In this document: piece after piece, positions 33,698-41,800 of the stretch
Numbering within the stretch: the first letter of the stretch is position 1
Layout: each line of letters starts with the position of its first letter
Assembly: GCA_964500965.1 (NCBI GenBank)
Contig: CAZCQZ010000001.1
Coordinates: 1-64,000, forward strand
DNA length: 64,000 nt
Source of the DNA: JAISGQ01 sp964500965
GTDB lineage: Bacteria; Bacillota; Clostridia; Oscillospirales; Acutalibacteraceae
Direction of reading: 5' to 3'
The notes under the pieces: model-generated
What the model saw: only the letters and a program-made list of their open reading frames with translations
Databases searched by the model: none
Told to the model about the DNA's origin: nothing
Position numbers and translations under genes: made by a program

Positions 33698-34432
33698 CTA
33701 AATAATAATTCCGCCGTTCGGACTTATGACCTGACCGGTGATAAATCCTGCCTGCTCCGATGCCAGGAATGCCGCGACATCTGCTATTTCATCCGGCGTA
33801 CCCGTTCTGCACAACGGAGTTTGTTCGCAAAGCGCGTTCAAATCATTCTCCGTCAGGTTTTTATTCATGGCGGTGTCTATAACCCCCGGCGCAATACAGT
33901 TCACCCTTATTCCCGACGGTCCGTATTCCTTTGCAAGAGCCTTTGTCAGTCCGATAACTCCCGCTTTAGCCGCCGAATATGCCGCTTCACAGGACGCACC
34001 TGTAATGCCCCAGATTGAAGATATGTTTATGATGACACCGCTCTGCTTATATACCATTTCCCTCAAAGCCTCGCGGCTGCAATAAAAACAGCCGCTGAGA
34101 TTTACGGAAATTATCCTGTTCCATTCGTCGTCAGTCATATCAATAAGCAACCCGTTCTGTGCCACCGCCGCGTTGTTCACCAGCAGATGCACGCCTCCGA
34201 GCTGTCTTTTTATATCGGCAAACATTTCCGTTACCTGTGCGCTGTCGGAAACATCACAGCAAAAAGGCGACGCCATGCCGCCTGATGCATTTATTTCGCG
34301 GCAAAGCTTTTCCGCCTGCTCCTTACCGTTATTATAATGAACTGCCACGCGGTAATCCTTCGCAAGTTTTTTTGCCGTTGCGCTTCCGATGCCGCCGGAA
34401 GCCCCTGTTACAAGGGCTGTTTTTCTATTCAT
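33698..34432 (-). CDS. SDR-family oxidoreductase, FabG-like
   Basis: A 244-residue short-chain dehydrogenase. The nucleotide site is TGASGGIGSATAKKL, the structural motif is NNAAVAQNG, and the catalytic Ser-Tyr-Lys set is visible in INISSIWG and YSAAKAGVIGLTKALAKE. The C-terminal region matches 3-oxoacyl-ACP reductases (GIRVNCIAPGVIDTAM and FITGQVISPNGGI). A FabG role is possible, but no fatty-acid synthesis genes are near and the operon is about surface polymers, so a sugar or polyol substrate is just as likely. The ATG follows GGGAGAGTGACTT. Confidence 0.85.
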   Translation of the reverse strand: MNRKTALVTGASGGIGSATAKKLAKDYRVAVHYNNGKEQAEKLCREINASGGMASPFCCDVSDSAQVTEMFADIKRQLGGVHLLVNNAAVAQNGLLIDMTDDEWNRIISVNLSGCFYCSREALREMVYKQSGVIINISSIWGITGASCEAAYSAAKAGVIGLTKALAKEYGPSGIRVNCIAPGVIDTAMNKNLTENDLNALCEQTPLCRTGTPDEIADVAAFLASEQAGFITGQVISPNGGIII

Positions 34433-34455
34433 AAGTCACTCTCCCGGCAGTGCGA

Positions 34456-35085
34456 CTATTTAATCAGTATGCACAGCACTGCTATTATTGCACCTATTGC
34501 ACAGCCTCCGAGAATCAACGGCAGCCACCCTGCGCAACCGATTCCCGATTGCCCGGTTTCTTCCGTTTTTTCCGCCGCTATAGACTTTTGCATACGGATA
34601 ACGTCAATAACCTCACCGTTTATTTCCATCGTCGAATCATTGGAATGGTCATATTCAAATCCCAGTACCTCATAAACATGAATCGCACGACTGTTGGCTT
34701 TTCGCACGTCAAGAATAATGCGCTCAAAGCCGTATCTTTTTGCTGCCTGCATTGCGGTATGCATAAGAAGCCTGCCTACACCGGCATTGCGGTATTCCTC
34801 AAGCAGACCCACTCCTATGCTTCCGGTAGTCATGTCTGTATATTCACTTCTTAAAACTATATCACACCAACCGACTACCCGTTCGTTTTCATCAAGAACA
34901 AAATAGGCAGGAAAACCCTTTGATATGCAATTTGCGATAAACGCCGCTGTTTCCTCATTTTTGTACCCTCCTGTCGTTGAAAGGTATTTCCCCTCTGCCG
35001 CCACTTCATTAAGAGTGGCAGTATATGAGTCTACCAGCTCAATACTTGCCGGAACAATTCTTATATCTTTCTGAATCTCGTCCAT
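34456..35085 (-). CDS. GNAT-family acetyltransferase with C-terminal membrane span
   Basis: A 209-residue protein. Residues about 8-165 form a GNAT domain: WCDIVLR, GSIGVGLLEEYRNAGVGRLLMHTA as the acetyl-CoA motif A, then RIILDVRKANSRAIHVYEVLGFE. The last 25 residues are a hydrophobic span (WLPLILGGCAIGAIIAVLCILIK), so the enzyme is membrane-tethered with the catalytic domain probably cytosolic. Such tail-anchored GNATs are unusual. The ATG at 35085 is selected because AGGAG lies eight bases upstream; a longer frame would run into the araD gene. It sits 25 bases after araD and 23 before the SDR gene. Confidence 0.8.
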   Translation of the reverse strand: MDEIQKDIRIVPASIELVDSYTATLNEVAAEGKYLSTTGGYKNEETAAFIANCISKGFPAYFVLDENERVVGWCDIVLRSEYTDMTTGSIGVGLLEEYRNAGVGRLLMHTAMQAAKRYGFERIILDVRKANSRAIHVYEVLGFEYDHSNDSTMEINGEVIDVIRMQKSIAAEKTEETGQSGIGCAGWLPLILGGCAIGAIIAVLCILIK

Positions 35086-35110
35086 GAATATTTCTCCTAA
35101 AGCCTGTAAC

Positions 35111-35809
35111 TCAATGTGTATTATCTGCCTGTCCGTAATATGCGTTTTCCCCGTGCTTTCGCATATAATGCCTGTCAAGCAGGTACTGCTTGATTTCGCT
35201 GTCCCGATTCAGCGTAAGCGAAATATACGCCATTTTTGCGACCTGCTCCAAAACGACCGCGTGATAAACGGCATTTGCGGCATTTTTTCCGAAAGAAAAC
35301 GGTCCGTGATTCTTTACCAGTATTCCCGGTACTGCCATCGGGTCAATATCTTTCATAGCCTCAACTATCACAAGCCCGGTATTTTTTTCGTAATTTCCGT
35401 TTACTTCTTCTTCCGTCAGCTCTCTTGCGCACGGTATATCACCGTAAAAATAATCCGCATGAGTTGTTCCCAGTGCCGGAATATCCAGCCCTGCCTGAGC
35501 AAAGGAACAGGCAAAGGTCGAATGGGTATGAGTTACGCCGCCCACATTTTTAAAGCTTTTGTATATTTCAAGATGCGTAGGAGTGTCGGAAGACGGTCGG
35601 AGATTTCCCTCTACAACATTTCCGTCAAGGTCAACAACTACCATATCTTCCGGCTTCATTGCACCGTACTCAACGCCGCTTGGCTTTATGACAACAAGTC
35701 CGCTTTCTCTGTCAATTTCGCTGACATTGCCCCATGTATATATTACAACGCCCTTTGCCACAAGGTCAAGATTAGCTTCGTATACCGACTTTTTCAGCGA
35801 TTCAAGCAT
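35111..35809 (-). CDS. araD: L-ribulose-5-phosphate 4-epimerase (AraD-like class II aldolase)
   Basis: A 232-residue member of the class II aldolase/AraD family. TWGNVSEIDRESGLVVIKPSGVEY, HTHSTFACSFAQAG with the zinc histidines, HADYFYGDIPCARELT and KNHGPFSFG are all present and close to bona fide AraD. The expected reaction is L-ribulose-5-phosphate to D-xylulose-5-phosphate. No araA or araB lies nearby, and the gene sits between a TagB/TagF-like and a GNAT gene with tight spacing, so its role here may be to supply or divert a pentose phosphate for a surface polymer. That link is inference. The ATG at 35809 has GAGGAA six bases upstream; a TTG two codons before is less likely. Confidence 0.87.
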   Translation of the reverse strand: MLESLKKSVYEANLDLVAKGVVIYTWGNVSEIDRESGLVVIKPSGVEYGAMKPEDMVVVDLDGNVVEGNLRPSSDTPTHLEIYKSFKNVGGVTHTHSTFACSFAQAGLDIPALGTTHADYFYGDIPCARELTEEEVNGNYEKNTGLVIVEAMKDIDPMAVPGILVKNHGPFSFGKNAANAVYHAVVLEQVAKMAYISLTLNRDSEIKQYLLDRHYMRKHGENAYYGQADNTH

Positions 35810-35811
35810 GG

Positions 35812-36993
35812 TCAATTCCTCTTTCCGTTTTTGATTATTTCGACTATTCTCTCCGTAGCGTGTCCGTCACAGGAAGCCATAAATTTTTCTTTGAACGCTT
35901 TGATTTTTTCAAGGTCCGAATGCTCCGATGCATTGATTGCCTGCGCTACTTCATCGGTTGTCTTAACAATCGGACCGGGGCAAAATTCCTCAAACGGGTA
36001 ATAAAATCCGCGCTCATCTACATAACTGTCAATATCATATGCAAAGAAAATCATCGGTCTTTCCAGCAGGCTGTATTCAAACGCCAGGGACGAATAGTCC
36101 GTAATGCAGATGTCCGCCGCCATCAAAGCGGTTTCTATCGACGCTTTCTTTGTTATATCAAATGCAAAATCCGCACAGCTTTCGGGTATTATCTGTTCAT
36201 TAAGACCCAAAGGATGATGCTTTATTACCAGAATATAATCGTCTGAAATTTTTTCTCTTAATTCTTCAATATCAAGCCTGTCCGGTATAACTCCGCCGGA
36301 CGGCTGACCTCTGAACGTAGGTGCATATAGTATAACTTTTTTGCCTGCCGCCTTTGGCACAATGCGTTCAAGCTCATCTCTGCCGCCTTTTACAATACTT
36401 TCGTCAAAATATACGTCTGTACGGCTTGTGCCCACCGGAACTACCTTTCTTGTATCGTTCTCGGTTATACTCATTGCTTCCTTAAACGCCCATATTACCT
36501 CAGGACTGCTGACTGCAATATAGTCGTTGTTTCTGTAAACGGGATACTTAATATAATCCTCCTCACTGCCGCCGACATTCTTATCCGCAAGACTTATGCC
36601 GAACTTTTTAAACGCTCCGCAGCCATGCCATGTCTGGATTGTAACTGTCTCTTTTCTGATATTAAGACACCCGTAAGCCGAAGATGCTTCATTGAGCAGA
36701 ACGCATCTTGCATTGCCTATTACCCTGTGCATTTCAAAACAGTTCTTAAAGAATCTGAAAAGACTTACTCTGCCCTGCTTCAAGCAAACCAGGTGTGTAT
36801 TCCAGCCGCCCTCGTCTTTCAGTGCTTTTTCGATGAGTGCAAAATTATCACTGAGGCTGTCGAAACGCACCTCGATAAACACAACCTTTTTCTCATCTAC
36901 CTTGCCGCGACTGCAAAAAAAGTATGAAATCGGGAACATAACACGCATCGCGGCAAACTTATAAAACTTCCTGAAAACCTCTTTTAATCCCAT
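35812..36993 (-). CDS. CDP-glycerol/CDP-ribitol polyol-phosphate transferase, TagB/TagF-like (1)
   Basis: A 393-residue enzyme of the CDP-glycerol glycerophosphotransferase family. TWHGCGAFKKFGI is the N-terminal motif, SSPEVIWAFKEA, VPVGTSRTDVYFD, LYAPTFRGQP, VIKHHPLG and TDYSSLAFEYSLLERPMIFF form the Rossmann-type C-domain with the conserved HHP and DYSS signatures. Such enzymes add glycerol- or ribitol-phosphate to teichoic-acid-like polymers at the inner face of the membrane. It has an amphipathic N-terminus (KEVFRKFYKFAAMRVMF) suited to membrane binding. The ATG follows AAAGGAGATTCGTACTT. The second copy lies 37 bases upstream; araD follows two bases after its stop codon. Confidence 0.88.
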   Translation of the reverse strand: MGLKEVFRKFYKFAAMRVMFPISYFFCSRGKVDEKKVVFIEVRFDSLSDNFALIEKALKDEGGWNTHLVCLKQGRVSLFRFFKNCFEMHRVIGNARCVLLNEASSAYGCLNIRKETVTIQTWHGCGAFKKFGISLADKNVGGSEEDYIKYPVYRNNDYIAVSSPEVIWAFKEAMSITENDTRKVVPVGTSRTDVYFDESIVKGGRDELERIVPKAAGKKVILYAPTFRGQPSGGVIPDRLDIEELREKISDDYILVIKHHPLGLNEQIIPESCADFAFDITKKASIETALMAADICITDYSSLAFEYSLLERPMIFFAYDIDSYVDERGFYYPFEEFCPGPIVKTTDEVAQAINASEHSDLEKIKAFKEKFMASCDGHATERIVEIIKNGKRN

Positions 36994-37030
36994 AAGTACG
37001 AATCTCCTTTAAAATCTTCAGCCGACTTAT

Positions 37031-38227
37031 TTACTCCGTTTTTTCGTAAATACTGCCCACATATACTCCGTCAAACTCGCCTTTTGCCAGCGCATCGCAA
37101 ATCTCCGCAAGGCGCGCCGATACACTGTAATCGCCGCGAACAACAAATCTGTCGGAAAATTTTTCTCCGTCTTCGTCAAATACCGCTTTTCCGCTGTCGA
37201 TTGCCTGCATAAGCTCATCGGCGGTTTTGACTTTGACAAAAGGAATATCTTTGAAATAGTCAATATAAAAGCCGCGCCCGACATCATAATCGTCCCAGTC
37301 AAAGCAGTACAGCGCAATAGGCTTTCTCGCAACAGCCGCCTCGAAGATTATCGCGGAATAATCGCTGACAATATAATCTGCAACAGCGATAAAGTCAATT
37401 CCCATAAATCGGTTGCCGTCCTGCCTGTTTTCGGGCGAATCGGTAAATATACGCTCCTCACCGCTGTGCGCCTTGATAACCAGATTATATCTTTCGTAGT
37501 TTATCGCTTTTCTGACGTTATCAAACGCCGCTTCCATATACTCATCGCCAAGCCCCTCTCCCCTGCGGAAGGTAGGAACATAGACAATATTTTTCTTTCC
37601 GTTGCAAAGCTGCGGATATGCGGAAAGAATCGCCGTTTTTGAAGCAGATGCGTATTTTTCCCGCGCTATATAATCTATTCTCGGCAATCCTATCGGTATC
37701 ATTCGGCTTTGTTCCATACCGAAAGCCTCCGCAAAGGGTGCAACGCACTCAGGTCCCGAACACAGTGCGCAATCATAGTTTTTGTGCATATTCATTGCTT
37801 TCGCGATTTTTTCATCTCTGCCCTGCGAAAGGCCTGCCGTTGACAACCCGAATCGTTTCAGACACCCCATTGCGTGCCATATCTGTATTACTTTAAGGCT
37901 CTTTTTATGCTTTAGAAGCGACACCGGAATACAGTATGTATCCAGCACCGCTACACGTGCTGTTGCAAGCTGGCTCATCTGTTTCAAAATGTGAAAAACG
38001 TATCCAATCATGCCAAACAGACTGTTCGGAATCATTTTGCACAGCATCACCGTCTCATATTCCGGGTATTTTTCATGCAGCTCATTTTCAAGCAGCTTAA
38101 AATCCACTCCCGGTTCATTTCCCTGGCGGCTTAAAAACACTATTTTATTTTTTGTCGGAAACAGCTTCATTACCGCATAAATTACAGCAAGGAAAAATTT
38201 GCATATATTCAATAACAGGATTTTCAA
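37031..38227 (-). CDS. CDP-glycerol/CDP-ribitol polyol-phosphate transferase, TagB/TagF-like (2)
   Basis: A 398-residue relative of the previous enzyme, first gene of the operon. Motifs are FLSRQGNEPGVDFKLL, IWHAMGCLKRFGLS, PIGLPRIDYIAREK, VYVPTFRRGEG, VIKAHSGEE and SDYSAIIFEAAVARKPIALY. The C-terminal region DVGRGFYIDYFKDIPF is typical of TagF-like polymerases. The family's HHP is replaced by KAHSG here. A hydrophobic N-terminal segment (LLLNICKFFLAVIYAVM) probably docks the protein on the membrane. The longest frame starts with a TTG at 38236, but GGAG lies only one base before it; the TTG at 38227 has better spacing (10 bases) and gives MKILLLN. The gene is preceded by a structured leader of about 150 bases. 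Confidence 0.86.
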   Translation of the reverse strand: MKILLLNICKFFLAVIYAVMKLFPTKNKIVFLSRQGNEPGVDFKLLENELHEKYPEYETVMLCKMIPNSLFGMIGYVFHILKQMSQLATARVAVLDTYCIPVSLLKHKKSLKVIQIWHAMGCLKRFGLSTAGLSQGRDEKIAKAMNMHKNYDCALCSGPECVAPFAEAFGMEQSRMIPIGLPRIDYIAREKYASASKTAILSAYPQLCNGKKNIVYVPTFRRGEGLGDEYMEAAFDNVRKAINYERYNLVIKAHSGEERIFTDSPENRQDGNRFMGIDFIAVADYIVSDYSAIIFEAAVARKPIALYCFDWDDYDVGRGFYIDYFKDIPFVKVKTADELMQAIDSGKAVFDEDGEKFSDRFVVRGDYSVSARLAEICDALAKGEFDGVYVGSIYEKTE

Positions 38228-38270
38228 CCGAATCAAACTCCTATCAAATTATTTTCCATTTAAATCACAC

Positions 38271-38391
38271 AACGACGGTTGCGGCAGTCACCGGGAGCTT
38301 TGCTCCTTATGATTTCAGCGGAAATTATAACTTCAGTCGGAAGCATGAAGTGAATCTCACCTTAGAGACGGTGGGCATCAGCAACTTCGTT
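38271..38391 (-). ncRNA. Candidate structured RNA leader (unidentified multibranch fold)
   Basis: About 120 bases fold into one closed, multibranched design. The outer pairs are AACG/CGTT (38271-38274, 38388-38391) and GTTGC/GCAAC (38278-38282, 38381-38385). A purine-rich internal loop leads to CACCG/CGGTG (38289-38293, 38369-38373). Four hairpins follow inside: GGAGC (38294-38298/38302-38306), ATTTC (38312-38316/38321-38325), ACTTCA (38330-38335/38346-38351) and TCTC (38355-38358/38365-38368). The first and last hairpins abut the closing helix with no spare base. A promoter on the minus strand starts transcription at about 38388, exactly at the fold, so I assign that strand. I could not match it to a known riboswitch class. 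A remnant of an IS200/IS605-type RNA on the plus strand is an alternative. Confidence 0.5.
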
Positions 38392-38394
38392 ATA

Positions 38395-38423
38395 AATTTA
38401 CACCATTTGAAATATGTTGTCAA
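38395..38423 (-). promoter_or_regulatory. Promoter of the wall-polymer operon
   Basis: On the minus strand TTGACA (38423-38418) and TAAATT (38400-38395) are separated by 17 bases. The transcript would begin with the candidate structured leader. Confidence 0.65.
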
Positions 38424-38462
38424 TTGCGATGTTTATAATCGACAAATTTCTAAAACTTGACA

Positions 38463-38492
38463 GTTATACTCTCAGCACGAATAAGCATAATA
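38463..38492 (+). promoter_or_regulatory. Possible sigma-G promoter of the spore protein gene
   Basis: CATAATA at 38486-38492 fits the sigma-G -10 consensus CATNHTA. GTTATA at 38463-38468 partly fits the -35 element, with a 17-base spacer. A forespore sigma factor is expected for alpha/beta-type SASP genes. Confidence 0.5.
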
Positions 38493-38542
38493 TACTTGCA
38501 AACGCAAATTAAATGTCGATTAAACAAGGAGTGTTAAATATT

Positions 38543-38740
38543 ATGGCAAAGAACAATAACCAGGTCATGGTACCGGAGGCTCGCGAAGCTCTCAACCGTT
38601 TTAAGATGGAGGCCGCTAACGAGGTTGGTGTTGACCTCAAGGAAGGCTATAACGGCCACCTCACTTCCAGAGAAGCCGGATCTGTCGGTGGACAGATGGT
38701 TAAGAAAATGATTGAAAGCTACGAAAACAACCTGAAGTAA
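38543..38740 (+). CDS. Alpha/beta-type small acid-soluble spore protein
   Basis: A 65-residue SASP that coats and protects DNA in dormant spores. Both family signatures are clear: PEAREALNRFKMEAANEVGV, which contains the germination-protease region, and LTSREAGSVGGQMVKKMIE, the DNA-binding helix region. In the protease site the usual acidic Glu is kept (KMEAANE), though the residues around it differ from the common TEFASE-like pattern. The ATG at 38543 follows AAGGAG with an 11-base gap; an in-frame ATG ten codons upstream lacks a ribosome site. It is transcribed alone from a possible sigma-G promoter and ends in a strong hairpin. Its presence implies the lineage makes or once made endospores. 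Confidence 0.93.
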   Translation: MAKNNNQVMVPEAREALNRFKMEAANEVGVDLKEGYNGHLTSREAGSVGGQMVKKMIESYENNLK

Positions 38741-38774
38741 GGTCAATCGTAACTGATTCAAGGTCACAGAATTT

Positions 38775-38810
38775 AAAGGGAGAAAAAAGCAAAAGCTTTT
38801 TTCTCCCTTT
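38775..38810. terminator. Terminator between the SASP gene and polC
   Basis: A perfect 16-bp stem (38775-38790 with 38795-38810) with an AAAA loop, ending in TTTTT. Symmetric A- and T-rich ends allow it to act in both directions. Confidence 0.88.
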
Positions 38811-38864
38811 TTAGCTCTGTTTCGGTATCAGCAAAAGATATTTTCAGTTCTATTTCTTTCCGTA

Positions 38865-41800
38865 TCAGATAAATGATATTTGGTCTGATTCCGGCAAATC
38901 GGTCAGTGCGCCGGCAACGTCAAGGGCGGCTATGACCGCCTTAGTTACTCCCGACCGCTTCTGCATATCCTCTCTCGTTGAGAACATGGCTTCGCTTCTT
39001 GCTTCCTCAAGCTGTTTTGCAGCGTTCAGTCCTACGCCGTCAAGCACCGAGAACGGCAAACGTATACCCTCCTCCTCAACGAGGAATTTATACGATGAGC
39101 TTTTCTCAAGGTCGATGTTCAGGAATTTTACCCCTCTTGCCTGTGCTTCGTTGATTATCTGAAGCACCGCATAGGTCTTTGTCTCCTTATCGCTTGCTGC
39201 CTTGCCCTTTGCGACTATTTCTTTCATCTTCGCACGGACGGCTGCTCTGCCTGCAACGGCAGAATCTGCATCAAAGTCATCAGGACGTGCGGTGAAATAC
39301 GCAGCGTAGTAGGCTTCTTTCATATGCACCTTATACCAGCCCAAACGCAACGTCGCTATCATATATGCCGCCGCGTGAGCCTTCGGGAACATGTACTTAA
39401 TCTTAAAGCAGGAGTCAATATACCAGTCCGGTACATTGTTATCCTTCATTATCTGCACCATTTCGTCCGTGAGCAGTTTTTTGGCGTTGCCCTTTCTGAC
39501 TATCTCCATTATCTTAAAGGCAAGTCCCTTTTCAACGCCCTTTTGAATAAGGTACACCATGATGTTGTCACGTGTTCCTATAACCTCGGAAATGGTACAA
39601 ATTCCCTGCTCGATAAGGTCCTTTGCATTGCCCAGATACACGTCTGTACCGTGAGAAAGTCCCGAAACCTGCAAAAGGTCGGCAAAGGTCTTGGGCTGAG
39701 TGTCAATAAGCATCTGTCTGACAAAGGACGTACCAACCTCCGGCAGAGAAAACGTGCCGGTTTCGGATTCAATATCCTCCGGTGTTACTCCCAACGCTTC
39801 CGTTGAAGTAAACAGGCTCATTACCTCCGGGTCGCTCATCGTGACCTCCATTACCGGTATTCCCGTGTATTCCTCAAGATAATGATATATTGTCGGATTA
39901 TCGTGTCCGAGTATATCAAGCTTGAGAATGGTATCGTGTATTGAATGGAAGTCGAAGTGAGTTGTTACTATATCAACATCTGTCTTATCAGCCGGGTGCG
40001 CTATGGGGCAGAAATCATAAATTTCATATTCTCTGGGAACAACAACCATGCCGCCGGGGTGCTGGCTCGTTGTCCTCTTTATTCCGGTACAGCCGTTTTT
40101 AAGGCGTTCGATTTCCGCCGCAGGCAGGGTAAGTCCGCGCTCCTCTGCGTATTTCAGCACATATCCGTATGCGGTTTTTTCGGCAACTGTACCTATTGTA
40201 CCTGCCTTGAAAACGTTTTCCGCTCCGAATATTTCTTCCGTATACTTATGGGCGCATGACTGGTATTCACCCGAAAAGTTAAGGTCAATATCCGGCTGTT
40301 TATCTCCGTAAAAGCCCAGGAATGTTTCAAAGGGAATTTCATGTCCGTCGCGCTTTGTATCGGAACCGCACTTGGGGCACTTTTTCGGCGGCAGGTCAAA
40401 GCCTGAGCCGACGTTCGGGTCTTCAATGAAAAACTCGCTCCACTTGCAATTTGGGCACACATAGTGGGGTGCAAGGGGGTTTACTTCTGAAATACCCGAC
40501 ATTGTCGCAACAAAGGACGAGCCGACGGATCCTCGTGAGCCTACCAGATAGCCGTGCGCTTCGGAATCGGCAACAAGCATCTGAGCGGTCATATACATAA
40601 CCGAGAAGCCGTTATTGATAATCGAATCAAGCTCACGTTCAAGACGCTCGTTGACATATTCCGGCAACGGGTCGCCGTAAATTTCTCTTGCTCTGGTACG
40701 GCTGATGTTTCGCAGATTTTCGTCGGAGCCTTCTATTCGCGGAGGATAAACTCCCGGCGGAATCGGGCTGACCTCCTCCACCATGTCGGCAATAAGGTTG
40801 GTATTTGTAACTACCACCTCATATGCCTTATCTTTTCCGAGATATTCAAATTCCGCAAGCATTTCCTCCGTTGTGCGCAGATACAGCGGTGCCTGCTGGT
40901 CGCCGTCCTCAAAGCTCGACATGAGAACACGCCTGAATACCTCGTCCTCCGGCTCCATAAAATGGACATCGCAGGTTGCAACAACAGGCTTGTTAAGCTC
41001 ATCACCGAGGCGGCATATGGTGCGGTTAAACTCCTGTAGGGTTTCAACATCCGGCACTTCGCCGTTTCGCACCATAAACATATTATTTCCTATTGGCTGA
41101 ATTTCAAGGTAATCATAAAATGAAGCTATCTCAACAAGCCGCTCGTGGCTTGCGCCCATTGCAACCGCCTTGAAAAGCTCTCCTGCCTCACACGCCGAGC
41201 CTATAATAAGTCCCTCTCTCAGCTTTTCTATCATGCTTCGGCGTGTTCTCGGACGCTTGTAGAAGTCGTGAAGATTTGCCTGAGATATGAGCTTGTACAG
41301 GTTTTTAAGTCCTACCTTGTTCTTTACAAGGATTATCTGATGATAGGATTCAAAGGATTTTATGGGTCTATCGGTTATCGCCGTATTGAGCTGAGCTATG
41401 TTCTCAACCTTGTGGTCGTCTCTCATTCGGCGCAGTTCCTCAATAAGAATATACGCCAGTGCTACCGCATCGTCAACCGCTCTGTGGTGATTAAAAGAGG
41501 GCAATCTGAGATGTGAGGTCACTGTATCAAGCTTATGATTCTTGATGTCCGGGAACATGGCGCGGCTTAATGTCAACGTGTCAAGGCTTGTAAAATCGCA
41601 ATCATAACCGCATCTTTTACATGCCGCCGACAAAAAGCTCATATCAAAGGCGGCGTTGTGTGCCGACAATATTTTGGTTTCTCCGCAGAAGTCAATGAAG
41701 CTTTTTACCGCCTCGGCTTCCTTTGGCGCGTTTTCAATCATTTCATCGGTTATTCCGGTCAATTCGGTTATCTTTGACGGAATATGCGTTTCGGGATTTA

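Noticed and set aside
38271..38391. Known riboswitch classes (TPP, cobalamin, M-box, SAM-I, lysine, FMN, T-box)
   Set aside because: None of the invariant core sequences I know for these classes is present. A partial likeness to M-box text (AAGGTGAG, GAAATCATAAGG) is not in the right order.
38152..38460. 102-codon plus-strand frame over the leader of the wall-polymer operon
   Set aside because: It overlaps a TagB/TagF-like gene on one side, has no ribosome site, and its middle is better explained by the strong base-pairing pattern. A fossil peptide from a mobile element cannot be excluded.
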